In this document: piece by piece, positions 1-7,623 of the stretch
Position numbering within the stretch: the first letter of the stretch is position 1
Layout of the letters: each line of letters begins with the position of its first letter
Virus record (IMG/VR): IMGVR_UViG_3300044675_001380
Span: 1 to 27,944 of that record
Strand: one strand, 5' to 3'
DNA length: 27,944 nt
From: a virus
Translations under genes and position numbers: made by a program
The notes under the pieces: generated by a model
Seen by the model: only the letters and a program-made list of their open reading frames with translations
Told to the model about the DNA's origin: nothing
Databases searched by the model: none

Positions 1-990
1 GTTGTTAAAGCCAATAAATAAGTAATCCAATTCTGCCTTTTTCGCAAATACCGAGTACGTATTTAATCCGCTTGCAACTATTTGAAAGCATCCGTAATCA
101 ACTACGGAAGCATTGGTTACTGCCATCTTGTCTGCATTTGTAGTCCCATCGGGTGAAACTATTGCATTTGCCGTAATACCAATGTTAGCACGCTTCAACC
201 AAGCCGCATTATCAAACTGCTCACTAAACGTAACCAAATTAGTCCTCTGCGGTTCTAACAACAAACTCGGACAGCCACCGCCCGTGTAGTCTAATCGGGG
301 GATGTCGGCTGTAATGCCTACGGATACAGCTGCGGTAGTAGTGGGGATGTAGTCGGTGGCTATATCGCCAGCTTCAAGTTGTGCGCCAAAGGCGATAAAT
401 GTACCGGTTGAAGCAGTTGGCAAAAATCTTGTAGCACCTAAAGAATCAATGCCAAGCATAATTACATTTGTGCCAATAACTGATGTAAAGGACATTGAGC
501 ATCTATACCACCCGTTTCCTACTGCGACAATGCTTGCAGTACTACTTGTTGCGCTTGCTGTTCCGTTTACTAAATCAAAATTGGCAAATGGCGCAGGGTC
601 AGTACCAAGAAGAAATTGAACGAATTGATGAGTTCCAGCCTTTAAATAAACGCTTGCAGTAAAATTTCCACTTAATACTATCCCTTGTTCAATATACTTT
701 TGAATTGTTCCCGCACTAAGTGTAATTGTATCTGCGGTTAGTGCAGCATTTAATGGGTTAGCGGTCGTGTTGGGCGTAACGCTCATTGATACAACATTCC
801 AAGTTGTATTAAACGCTTCGGACTGCAAAATTAAATTAGTCCGCACCTTCTCAATCAACCCTGCGGAGTTTACTCTCGTGGCGTTTGAGTTTCTTGCAAA
901 GGTCAAATCGCCTGCACCGCTGTCGGGTATTTGTGAATATAGCTTAGCAGCTTTGTAGCGGTCGGGTATTAGTAATAACGATGGGTTCAT
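1..990 (-). CDS. Phage fibre / surface protein with duplicated binding-type domain (partial, 3' end outside window)
   Basis: The frame is open from ATG at 990 to the window edge (330 codons, no stop), so the C-terminus is missing. The N-terminus contains the motif ARNSNATRVNSAGLIE, which I know from phage fibre or collar proteins. Two related segments follow. The first starts RTNLILQSEAFNTTW (about residue 50) and the second RTNLVTFSEQFDNAAW (about residue 257). Each continues with a T-rich stretch and an ADK/ADT-type motif, so the protein carries an internal domain duplication of the beta-sandwich type common in head or tail fibres. Its ATG overlaps the TGA of the preceding 54-aa gene (ATGA), implying coupled translation. 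The likely role is a virion surface or receptor-contact protein. The exact attachment site is unknown. Confidence 0.75.
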   Translation of the reverse strand, partial: MNPSLLLIPDRYKAAKLYSQIPDSGAGDLTFARNSNATRVNSAGLIEKVRTNLILQSEAFNTTWNVVSMSVTPNTTANPLNAALTADTITLSAGTIQKYIEQGIVLSGNFTASVYLKAGTHQFVQFLLGTDPAPFANFDLVNGTASATSSTASIVAVGNGWYRCSMSFTSVIGTNVIMLGIDSLGATRFLPTASTGTFIAFGAQLEAGDIATDYIPTTTAAVSVGITADIPRLDYTGGGCPSLLLEPQRTNLVTFSEQFDNAAWLKRANIGITANAIVSPDGTTNADKMAVTNASVVDYGCFQIVASGLNTYSVFAKKAELDYLFIGFNN

Positions 991-1151
991 ATTCTTTTAA
1001 GTAAAGTGATGAATGAAGATAAAGCGCAAAGGTTGCTGTCTGCTAATGCGTCATCGTCCTCGGCACGAAGGTTGTAGGCTGCGAATAAAACAGCCAAGTC
1101 ACCAGCACCAAAGAGCGCAGTAAGAGGGTAGCCGTAGCCGAGCCTTACCAT
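987..1151 (-). CDS. Small hypothetical phage protein, 54 aa
   Basis: A short gene reading MVRLGYGYPLTALFGAGDLA at its start and ending LLKRI. It fits exactly between its neighbours: its ATG shares one base with the TAA of the upstream 89-aa gene (TAATG), and its TGA overlaps the ATG of the fibre gene (ATGA). This packing is the main argument that it is real. It is mildly hydrophobic in the first half with an acidic patch (AEDDDALAD). I do not recognise the family. Position among virion genes suggests a small structural or assembly protein, which is inference only. Confidence 0.6.
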   Translation of the reverse strand: MVRLGYGYPLTALFGAGDLAVLFAAYNLRAEDDDALADSNLCALSSFITLLKRI

Positions 1152-1420
1152 TATATGTTTGTGTAACCGATTACGCTTCCAGCAGATACCGCAACAGCCG
1201 TGATGTTTTGACCTTTTGCGCCACGGATAACCATACCCGATGCGATAGGCGCAGCAGTTAGGTTATACAAAGTAACCAAGTCAGTACCACCTGATGTTAA
1301 GGTAGTAAAGGTCGCTGCCTCGTTTACCACTAAAAAGTCGTAGTTTTTCTCGGTAACGGAAGATGAAATGTATTCCATCGTTCCTACTGAACCCATTATT
1401 TCTTGCAAGATAGTTGCCAT
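1151..1420 (-). CDS. Small putative virion protein, 89 aa
   Basis: The protein starts MATILQEIMGSVGTMEYISS and is rich in T, G, V and A, with alternating hydrophobic residues that suggest beta strands, ending SAGSVIGYTNI. No catalytic motif is visible. Upstream there is a promoter-like TTTG-N17-TACATTTA element with its -7 box 13 nt before the ATG. The gene lies between a neck-type protein and the fibre gene. It is probably a small structural protein such as a decoration or fibre-attachment protein. The family is not recognised. Confidence 0.65.
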   Translation of the reverse strand: MATILQEIMGSVGTMEYISSSVTEKNYDFLVVNEAATFTTLTSGGTDLVTLYNLTAAPIASGMVIRGAKGQNITAVAVSAGSVIGYTNI

Positions 1421-1433
1421 GTCTTTTTTCTTT

Positions 1434-1462
1434 TAAATGTAGTTAGTCGGGAATAATGCAAA
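1434..1462 (-). promoter_or_regulatory. Candidate late promoter TTTG-N17-TACATTTA
   Basis: On the minus strand TTTG (1462-1459) is followed after 17 nt by TACATTTA (1441-1434). This is one base away from the Bacteroidota -7 consensus TAnnTTTG. It lies just upstream of the gene starting at 1420. The same layout recurs before the genes starting at 5875 and 9737. Confidence 0.4.
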
Positions 1463-1937
1463 TGTCACGAGAAAAAGGCATTTCGAAATTAAAAGTCGCT
1501 CTCCAGCCTGCAACCTTGTCATCCCTCGCCTCTAAGAAACGATTCAAAGAAACGCTGCTGTTTAGAGTATAATTGAACTCTGGGTCGTCTTGGAAAAAAG
1601 AGATATAGTCGGTAGCTATTTCAAGCATATCCGAAATTACTTCATCTTCGTTATCCTTCCAATACTTCAAAGGGTCTGCATCTTTGTTTCGAATATCTTC
1701 TACTCGATCCATAAAGTAAACGCCCACGCTCATTGTACGGCTTGTATTAGAGGTGCTTGCGCTTTCCAAGTCAACGTACACCAAAGGGTAAGCAATGCGG
1801 TCTAAGGTAGGCTGTTTTAGGTTGGTAGTGTTATCCGTGCCAATCGACAACGGGTCACCACAACCAAAGCTATTTACCTGCTCGTGTGCTTGGCTTAGTT
1901 TTAGTAACTGCGTCTTTAGCTGATTCCAACTTGGCAT
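1443..1937 (-). CDS. Putative tail-completion / head-tail joining protein, 164 aa
   Basis: The protein starts MPSWNQLKTQLLKLSQAHEQ and contains a Y-V-D-L strand and a Y-F-M-D-R segment, then an acidic helix-rich part, ending FSRDICIIPD. The N-terminal helix followed by strands and a C-terminal strand fits the general pattern of tail-terminator or neck proteins. The gene stands two places downstream of the portal, after a connector-like protein, which is where such proteins often sit. I assign the role from size, composition and position. No diagnostic motif supports it. Confidence 0.55.
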   Translation of the reverse strand: MPSWNQLKTQLLKLSQAHEQVNSFGCGDPLSIGTDNTTNLKQPTLDRIAYPLVYVDLESASTSNTSRTMSVGVYFMDRVEDIRNKDADPLKYWKDNEDEVISDMLEIATDYISFFQDDPEFNYTLNSSVSLNRFLEARDDKVAGWRATFNFEMPFSRDICIIPD

Positions 1938-1976
1938 AATAAATCTTTAGTTTTTCGATGTTCTTTTTATGAAACT

Positions 1977-2558
1977 TCATAGACAATCATTACAAAAAGG
2001 GTTGTCGCCTTGGTATCTTTCCTGAAATGAACGAGGGATTCGGTAAGGGTTGGACAAGTTCAAGCCAGTATTATAGTTGTCCCTGCGAGGTCTAATCGTG
2101 TCCACCTTTACGGAAGGGTTGTTAAATAAAGGATAGTCGGTGCGGTACTCAATTAAATAACGTGTGATTCTTTCGCTGTACCATTCCGCATCGTTCTTGG
2201 CTTTGTTAATCAACCTTTCGATTTCCTCCATTGACATTGAGTCGCTCTCCTCCGACCTTCTGCGCACCATTCCTTTGTTCATGTATTTGAACGCAAGAAC
2301 GTGTGGCAGTTCAAAGTAAATCCATTCCCTAATGGCTGGCTGGAGGTAGTCGTATAGCAAAGTTTGATTCAAAGCACTAATGCTACCGCTTACGATTTGA
2401 TTAGCTATCTCTTTGTATAAGTCCGAACCGATAATAGACTGAATCCGCATCTCCTGCACCTTTACGATTGTCGGTCGTAGTTGGGTATAAGATACGTTCT
2501 CATTAATTATTGAGTTCGCGATTAAGTCTTGCTCCGTTATGAATAGTGCCTTTGTCAT
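1977..2558 (-). CDS. Putative head-tail connector protein, 193 aa
   Basis: The sequence begins MTKALFITEQDLIANSIINE and is mostly alpha-helical, with a tyrosine/arginine-rich C-terminal part (SNPYRIPRSFQERYQGDNPF) ending CNDCL. Proteins of this kind follow the portal gene in many Bacteroidota phages (I associate it with DUF6712-type proteins, from memory) and probably form the adaptor ring below the portal. The ATG overlaps the portal stop codon by 4 nt, so the two are translationally coupled. The C-terminal CNDC motif could bind a metal or form a disulphide. That is speculation. Confidence 0.55.
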   Translation of the reverse strand: MTKALFITEQDLIANSIINENVSYTQLRPTIVKVQEMRIQSIIGSDLYKEIANQIVSGSISALNQTLLYDYLQPAIREWIYFELPHVLAFKYMNKGMVRRRSEESDSMSMEEIERLINKAKNDAEWYSERITRYLIEYRTDYPLFNNPSVKVDTIRPRRDNYNTGLNLSNPYRIPRSFQERYQGDNPFCNDCL

Positions 2559-4870
2559 ACTAATTCTATTTTATTGCCCTTACGAACAACGATTTGTTGC
2601 TGCCAAATGTGTCTGCAAGATGGTCTTGAAACATCCGTACCTGGTAGGGTGTACCAACCGCCTCTGCGCTCCCAAACACTAAAGCCCATGATTGAACTCA
2701 TTTGGTCAATGTCTTGGCGAGTATAAAGTTTGTTGAGCCTTATAAGCGTTCTGCAAAAGTCACGTGTTGTGTCAATCACTTTCGCACCAGTAGCATCAGG
2801 GCGAAGGTCGTACCGGTAACGTATCTCAAACGCTTCCTCTGCCTCGGTATCGGGTGTGTCAGCTATCCGTGCAACTCTATCTTGAATTGTTACTTGCCCT
2901 TTAGAGATAAGGTACTCAATACGCTCGCTCACTTTTTCCAACGGCACATCTAATCTGCGTGAGATTTGGTCGGCTTCTACCTTTTTAGTCCGCTTTATCT
3001 CGGCTAAAATCTTTTTGTCAAGTTCTTTATTCTCAGGCTCGACTTCCATAAACTCCGCCATTACTGAGTTGTCAGCTTCGAAGCGTACTGGCTTAGAGCG
3101 CAAAACTTGGTAGTTGTCGGCACTTACACCGAACTCCATAGCAACGCTTTCAAACGCTTCCATTTCGTCAAGTTCGCCTAATTCTCTTAGTTTGTTTCGT
3201 GACCAGCCTAAAGCTGCTTTTCCGCCCCATAGGAGATACGAAATGTATCCGCAGTCGCTTTGGCTGTCTGCGTTGTCGTAATACGTTTCAGCACGGCTCA
3301 AATAGCTGTGCATCCTTTTAATTGTTTCTAAGGATACACCCTCTCCGTTGGCTAACTGCTGCGCCCTTACTTTACCAGTTTGGGTAGCGCATTTATTATC
3401 ATTCTTTTCGTTTAGTTCGATTCCTCTTTTGGCGTTGTTTCTTACACCCTCTCCGTAGTCGGCAAATGTTTCAAACTCTTGATTAAACTCCATCGGCTCG
3501 CCTAAAAACAAATCAACCTGCTCGGCTGGTAAACCGAAGCCTTGCAGCATTATAGTCGCTTGCTCCTTAGTCAAATCTCCTTTGGAATACTTGCGTACCA
3601 CTCGCAACATTTTGTCTTGCTGTGAGGCAGATAAACCAGCGAGAACGCTATTCCCCATTTCTTGTGGTGCTACTGCTTCCGTTGGCTTTAAGAGTTCAGG
3701 CTCATATCCAGCCTTTTCTCTAAGTTCGTCACGGGTTAAAATCTGCAATAATGAAGCCTCGGTCAACTGCTCGCTAATCGGCTCGGTTGGCTGTAATTTC
3801 AAACCAGTTACTCCGTTAAAAGAAGCAAGGTAATTTACTGAACGCTCGATTCTTTGAACCCGATCTTCGATATAAGTAGCTTTGAAGATTTCGTATGACT
3901 CAACCATTTCGGCTCTGCCTCCAAGTTGCGATTCGGTTTTCACACCAAATAACATCGGTGAGGTAACTCGGTGAGCAACGAAGATTTCCTGCTGAACTGT
4001 CTTATTTAGAATGTCAAACTGCTTGTCTAAGTCACTTGGAGTTAAAGGAGTCAATTCGGGTTTGGTTTCGGGGCTATCCGAAAAGTTCACAAGGAAACGA
4101 CCAGCGTTGTCCGTGCCTCCAAACTTCATCTTCATCTGCCGTTCGATGGCATCCGATTCTTCGGGGGTGGGGATTCCGTTTGGAAAGTTGATAAGGTACG
4201 AACCCCAAAAGTTATTTTTGATATTGTTGACGTGGAAATTAGCAATCTCCACATCTAACTCAATATAAGCCGTACCGCCAAGATATTCAGGCAATGGGTA
4301 AACCTTAACCCCTGCGCTGTACGCTCGATAGTAAAACAGCTGCTTGCCGATTCTATTTTCTGGATCGAAAGCTGGGATTTGGCTTACTTGGTTCAGCTGG
4401 GGGAATTGCCTAACCTCATATTCGTCATACCAATCGTAAACGTAAAACATCTTTTCATCCTTGTCCGCACGAACTCTATGAAAGTCCACGTGACAAATCT
4501 CTGCAATCCCCCCACCTCTACTCCAAGTTACTTCTAAAGCAAAGCCGTTGTAGATTTCCATATCCAACGTTAGCTTTTGCGTTAGGTCGTTCATTGAGTC
4601 GTAGGCATTCGGAAACGTAGGCGAATCCAAAAAGGCTTTGGCTTGCGGTGTTTCTTCTTCCGATGTCCATCCTTTACCTACGATGTAACCGACTTTACCA
4701 TTCACGATGGCGTTGTGCTTTGCGCTCCTTCGGTAAAGATTTAAGAGGTAGTTAGGGTAGTCGTTTTCAACTCCATAGCTTACCCATTGCTGGCTTTTGT
4801 TTTCGATAAACAAAGGCACTTTATGCTGGTAGCCTTGCCAAGAAAAGGCAAAAGGTTTTTTAGAACTCAT
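2555..4870 (-). CDS. Portal protein fused to additional head-morphogenesis domains, 771 aa
   Basis: Residues 1-400 read as a phage portal: an N-terminal NDYPNYLLNLYRRSAKHNAI region, strands around 100-150, and the VQQEIFVAHRVTSPMLFGV segment near 292-310 typical of the portal wing/stem. This ring protein is the DNA entry channel of the head. The gene is much longer than the usual 450-520 aa. Residues 475-560 carry a conserved phage module (NAKRGIELNEK, KVRAQQLANG, TIKRMHSYLSR, LLWGGKAALGWSR) that I know near portals and proteases. Residues 635-665 look like a small winged helix. Residues 690-771 form a C-terminal module with FCRTLI, WERRGGWY and CRHIW, resembling minor-head (MuF/gp7-like) tails. 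No separate minor-head gene is visible, so this fusion may supply that function. Confidence 0.85.
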   Translation of the reverse strand: MSSKKPFAFSWQGYQHKVPLFIENKSQQWVSYGVENDYPNYLLNLYRRSAKHNAIVNGKVGYIVGKGWTSEEETPQAKAFLDSPTFPNAYDSMNDLTQKLTLDMEIYNGFALEVTWSRGGGIAEICHVDFHRVRADKDEKMFYVYDWYDEYEVRQFPQLNQVSQIPAFDPENRIGKQLFYYRAYSAGVKVYPLPEYLGGTAYIELDVEIANFHVNNIKNNFWGSYLINFPNGIPTPEESDAIERQMKMKFGGTDNAGRFLVNFSDSPETKPELTPLTPSDLDKQFDILNKTVQQEIFVAHRVTSPMLFGVKTESQLGGRAEMVESYEIFKATYIEDRVQRIERSVNYLASFNGVTGLKLQPTEPISEQLTEASLLQILTRDELREKAGYEPELLKPTEAVAPQEMGNSVLAGLSASQQDKMLRVVRKYSKGDLTKEQATIMLQGFGLPAEQVDLFLGEPMEFNQEFETFADYGEGVRNNAKRGIELNEKNDNKCATQTGKVRAQQLANGEGVSLETIKRMHSYLSRAETYYDNADSQSDCGYISYLLWGGKAALGWSRNKLRELGELDEMEAFESVAMEFGVSADNYQVLRSKPVRFEADNSVMAEFMEVEPENKELDKKILAEIKRTKKVEADQISRRLDVPLEKVSERIEYLISKGQVTIQDRVARIADTPDTEAEEAFEIRYRYDLRPDATGAKVIDTTRDFCRTLIRLNKLYTRQDIDQMSSIMGFSVWERRGGWYTLPGTDVSRPSCRHIWQQQIVVRKGNKIELV

Positions 4871-5393
4871 TGATAATGACGTTTAAGTTGTCTAAGGTAA
4901 TCGTGATGGCGTGCGTTGAGCATTTAACATATACTTGAATCGTGTCACCTGAGCTTAAAGGCACAACGCATTGCGAAGGAATAGTCACCTCGCTTACCGA
5001 GCCAGCAGCTTGCGCAAACTCCGAACAAGGCCACAACTCACCATTTTTAAAAAGAGCAACGTGCATCTTCCTATTTGTTTGCGCTAATATTGCAGCGATT
5101 GCACTGGTTCTAAAATACTTCAAATCACCGGTATAAGTAACAAGACCCGAAGCGTTAACGCTTAATCCGTTTCTATTGAATCCAGTTGTAATAGTAGCGT
5201 TAATTGGTGACCATACGTTCTGCGTTAATACGGTTGTTCCTGACGTAGCAAAGTCAAAAAAGTTAAGCGCACTCGGAGAATCCTCGACTTGTATCGCACA
5301 ATTTTGCATCCACGTTCCAACTCTCGTTGCGGTGTTTGCACCTTGTGTCGTTTCGTTTTTGATGACAAGCGCATCGGTAAGTAGTTGTCCCAT
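4860..5393 (-). CDS. Virion surface protein with C1q/TNF-like jelly-roll fold, 177 aa
   Basis: The C-terminal 110 residues alternate strands in the order typical of C1q/TNF-type jelly rolls in phage fibres: NASGLVTYTGDLKYFRTSA, MHVALFKNGELW, VPLSSGDTIQVYVKC and ITITLDNLNVII. Such domains make trimeric heads on fibre or receptor-binding proteins. The N-terminal part (residues 1-60) probably attaches it to the particle. The gene overlaps the portal start by 11 nt and its own ATG shares a base with the TAA of the preceding gene. The fold is inferred from the strand pattern. Whether it sits on head or tail is not known. Confidence 0.6.
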   Translation of the reverse strand: MGQLLTDALVIKNETTQGANTATRVGTWMQNCAIQVEDSPSALNFFDFATSGTTVLTQNVWSPINATITTGFNRNGLSVNASGLVTYTGDLKYFRTSAIAAILAQTNRKMHVALFKNGELWPCSEFAQAAGSVSEVTIPSQCVVPLSSGDTIQVYVKCSTHAITITLDNLNVIINEF

Positions 5394-5875
5394 TAGTTAA
5401 AGGTATAGTCAAAGGTGTTATCAAACGTGCCAGTCGATGGCTCTGCGTAAGTAATTGTATTGGTTGCGCTCACAAAGGCTTGCTCACCCATTTGTATATA
5501 AGCCAGCCCAGTTTCTACTAAAGCAATATCTCCCTCGTATGCTGTGTAGGTGTATTGACCTTTGGATAAATCACCAACCGAAATACTAAACTTGTCGTAT
5601 CTACTTAAGCCTTGAGATTGATTAGACGAGCGTAAAATGCTAAACGATGTAGTTTCGGCTGTTGCCATTGACCTCAACTCAAACTCAAAAGTAGTAGGAA
5701 TGAACAACGCTTCTGCATATCTATCTATTCCGCAAGTCACCTCCGCTGGAAGCGCACCATCTTCGTTACATCTTAGCTGGTAGGCTGCCCACCCCTCAAA
5801 GGGGAATGTGGTCGTGCATCGGTCACTCCAAGTGACTACGATTTCATTCGACTGGTTAGATAGTAGGTAAAGCAT
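5393..5875 (-). CDS. Hypothetical virion-associated protein, 160 aa
   Basis: The protein starts MLYLLSNQSNEIVVTWSDRC and is strand-rich, with the segment KGQYTYTAYEGDIALVETGL near residues 105-125 and a T/Y/F-rich end. The look is of an Ig-like or beta-sandwich structural protein. It is preceded by a TTTG-N18-TACATTTA element and followed, with a one-base overlap, by the jelly-roll protein. The two may work together as fibre base and tip, which is inference from adjacency. Confidence 0.55.
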   Translation of the reverse strand: MLYLLSNQSNEIVVTWSDRCTTTFPFEGWAAYQLRCNEDGALPAEVTCGIDRYAEALFIPTTFEFELRSMATAETTSFSILRSSNQSQGLSRYDKFSISVGDLSKGQYTYTAYEGDIALVETGLAYIQMGEQAFVSATNTITYAEPSTGTFDNTFDYTFN

Positions 5876-5883
5876 CTTAAAGG

Positions 5884-5913
5884 TAAATGTATCACCGAAG
5901 CGAATGATACAAA
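5884..5913 (-). promoter_or_regulatory. Candidate late promoter TTTG-N18-TACATTTA
   Basis: TTTG at 5913-5910 and TACATTTA at 5891-5884 (minus strand) are separated by 18 nt. The -7 box starts directly after the stop codon of the glycosyltransferase gene and lies 8 nt before the ATG at 5875. It would start a transcript for the 160-aa, jelly-roll, portal and connector genes. Confidence 0.4.
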
Positions 5914-6944
5914 TCCATCCGCTTTGCTCCCCAATAATCGATGTTAAATTCCGTTTCGATTGTTTCTTTTAAATTAGCTGCCAAGGTCAAACGCAAGTCC
6001 TTTTCGTGGATTAAAGTTTTGATATACTTGTGCCAATCTTTACTCCTTGCCTCCCGAACTAAAAAGCCATTTAAGCCGTGGTCGATTATAGTGTTATAAG
6101 GGTAAACATCGGAAGCAATAATAGCCTTACCCATTGTGCCAGCTTCGACCAATTTTAACTCACTCTTGCAGCGGTTAAAGGTCGTATCCCTCAAAGGCGC
6201 AAGGCAAACATCCACAAAGTTATACCCTCCGACATAAGAGTAGATATCCGCAGCTTCTATTCTGCCGTAATTCTCTTGCTTGCCGTTGCTTGTAAAAACT
6301 CTCTCATACGCTTCGTACATTGGGTTTTCGTTCCAGCCTCCTAAATACAGCCTATACAAGCCGTTTAACGAACGATCGTCTGCAAGGATACCCATACCCG
6401 ATTCCATTAGAATAATGTCCTCATAGTGCTGTGCGCCACCAAACCAGCCAAACCTAACAAACTCACTTGGTTCGGGTTTAGACTTGTACTGCTCGTAACC
6501 TGAAAAGGTGCAATTCGGAATTACTGAAACATTAGGATTTAAAATAGATACCTTTTCTTTTAGATAGGCATTGGTGCAGATAACGTGGTCAACTACCCTG
6601 ATGTGGTCACGGATTATATTGGAGATATTCTTTTCTCTATAAAGAGAATACATCGGATGACCTGATTCCAATACCCAATAATCGTCAAGGTCGAGAATCA
6701 AAGTCACATTAAACTGGTTACATTTATCCCTAAGCCATTTAATTTGTTCGGGTGTTTCGCCCCACATCCTACTCACTAAAACGATGTCCATCTGCTCGAA
6801 GGATTCATCGGAGATTCTAAAGGGGTCAGGTGCTGAATAAAACGTAAGACCTTTGTACGCTGCATCTAAGTGAGCGTGGGGGAGTTCCAATCGGTAAAGT
6901 GCCGAACCCGTACTTTGTACGTTGTGTATTAGTGCTATTTTCAT
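5892..6944 (-). CDS. GT-B (GT4-like) glycosyltransferase, 350 aa
   Basis: The protein starts MKIALIHNVQSTGSALYRLE, a typical first strand and loop of a GT-B glycosyltransferase. It continues with TLILDLDDYW, HVICTNAYLKEKV, VSVIPNC, RFGWFGG, and the C-terminal donor-binding motif KSELKLVEAGTMGKAIIASD (about residues 275-295), which matches the E-x7-E region of GT4 enzymes. It should transfer a sugar from an activated donor. The ATG at 6944 is chosen because longer starts at 6965 or 7043 add no recognisable sequence and the latter would run through a terminator. A glycosyltransferase placed between tail-tube and fibre genes suggests modification of virion proteins or host glycans. Confidence 0.8.
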   Translation of the reverse strand: MKIALIHNVQSTGSALYRLELPHAHLDAAYKGLTFYSAPDPFRISDESFEQMDIVLVSRMWGETPEQIKWLRDKCNQFNVTLILDLDDYWVLESGHPMYSLYREKNISNIIRDHIRVVDHVICTNAYLKEKVSILNPNVSVIPNCTFSGYEQYKSKPEPSEFVRFGWFGGAQHYEDIILMESGMGILADDRSLNGLYRLYLGGWNENPMYEAYERVFTSNGKQENYGRIEAADIYSYVGGYNFVDVCLAPLRDTTFNRCKSELKLVEAGTMGKAIIASDVYPYNTIIDHGLNGFLVREARSKDWHKYIKTLIHEKDLRLTLAANLKETIETEFNIDYWGAKRMDLYHSLR

Positions 6945-7045
6945 TGTCGTTAATAAAGTCACCATGTTGTCGTTTAGTAGTAAATGTATAAACACAAAAA
7001 AAGGCGCACCCCGTAGGATGCGCCCGTGCTTGATTAACGACAACG
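6944..7045 (-). promoter_or_regulatory. Long-range inverted repeat that can pair with the glycosyltransferase start codon
   Basis: TTGTCGTTAAT at minus-strand 7043-7033 is the exact reverse complement of ATTAACGACAA at 6954-6944. Including flanking bases (7045-7044 with 6943-6942) gives a 13-bp stem with one G-U pair, and the glycosyltransferase AUG (6944-6942) lies wholly inside it. The terminator hairpin is enclosed between the arms. RNA reading through from the tail-tube gene would therefore hide the start codon, whereas RNA begun within the interval would not. Confidence 0.45.
6996..7024 (-). terminator. Rho-independent terminator after tail-tube gene
   Basis: On the minus strand GGCGCATCC (7024-7016) and GGGTGCGCC (7011-7003) form a 9-bp stem (one G-U) with loop TACG, followed by seven T (7002-6996). 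It closes the protease, scaffold, capsid and tail-tube transcript. Confidence 0.85.
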
Positions 7046-7050
7046 AAGCA

Positions 7051-7569
7051 CTATGCGTTAGTAAGAGCAGGAATGATGCTGGCTAATACGCTAAACATCG
7101 GCTGTTCTTCCATACCAGTAAAGGTAACATCAAAGCCATTGCGGTCACCAAAAGCGGTACCACTTTGACCAGTACCAGCAGATAACTCCAAACCATTACG
7201 GCTTCCGAGCATCCAGTTGTTACCATTTCTATCAGTTACAATTGCAATCAAACGATTTTGACCTAAAAGGCGCAGTTCGTTGCGAAGTGCAGCGGTCATC
7301 TTGTTTAAGATAACCTGAAGGTCTTGCTGATAGAAAATCGTGCCGTTCTCCATAGAAGGGGTAACGGTTTCAGTAAATTGTGAGGTTTGCTTGGTTAAAT
7401 CGTACTTCCAAAACTTGGTAGAACCTGAAGTGGTAATGCCTGAAACGACATTTCCGCTTGTTACTGCGATACCAGTTACGTTAGCAAATTCAATGAAACG
7501 AACCTCCTTAATGCCACCGACTGAATCGCGACATCCTAAAGTATATCCTTGTGTCAATGCACAGCTCAT
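7051..7569 (-). CDS. Putative major tail tube protein, 172 aa
   Basis: The protein starts MSCALTQGYTLGCRDSVGGI, a start I associate with tail-tube-like proteins of Bacteroidota phages, and ends with a strand pattern around GFDVTFTGMEEQPMFSVL. The middle contains IFYQQDLQVILNKMTAALRN, a helix, then RLIAIVTDRNGNNWMLGSRN, resembling the beta-hairpin and helix layout of tail tube subunits. It follows the capsid gene after a stem-loop and precedes a strong terminator, so it is the last gene of a highly expressed unit. Tail tube is the best assignment. A head protein remains possible. Confidence 0.6.
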   Translation of the reverse strand: MSCALTQGYTLGCRDSVGGIKEVRFIEFANVTGIAVTSGNVVSGITTSGSTKFWKYDLTKQTSQFTETVTPSMENGTIFYQQDLQVILNKMTAALRNELRLLGQNRLIAIVTDRNGNNWMLGSRNGLELSAGTGQSGTAFGDRNGFDVTFTGMEEQPMFSVLASIIPALTNA

Positions 7570-7597
7570 ATTTGTATTTATTTAAGAGGTTAGTAAA

Positions 7598-7617
7598 GGG
7601 GAGGTGTTACCCTCCCC
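7598..7617 (-). terminator. Stem-loop between capsid and tail-tube genes (leaky terminator or RNA stabiliser)
   Basis: Minus strand GGGGAGG GTAACA CCTCCCC gives a perfect 7-bp GC-rich stem. It is followed by TTTACTAACC, which is a weak T-tract. Partial termination or 3' end protection here would raise capsid mRNA relative to tail-tube mRNA. Confidence 0.5.
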
Positions 7618-7623
7618 ATTGAA

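Noticed and set aside
5892-7043. Glycosyltransferase start at 7043
   Set aside because: It would translate the terminator hairpin; a GT-B first strand begins at the ATG at 6944.
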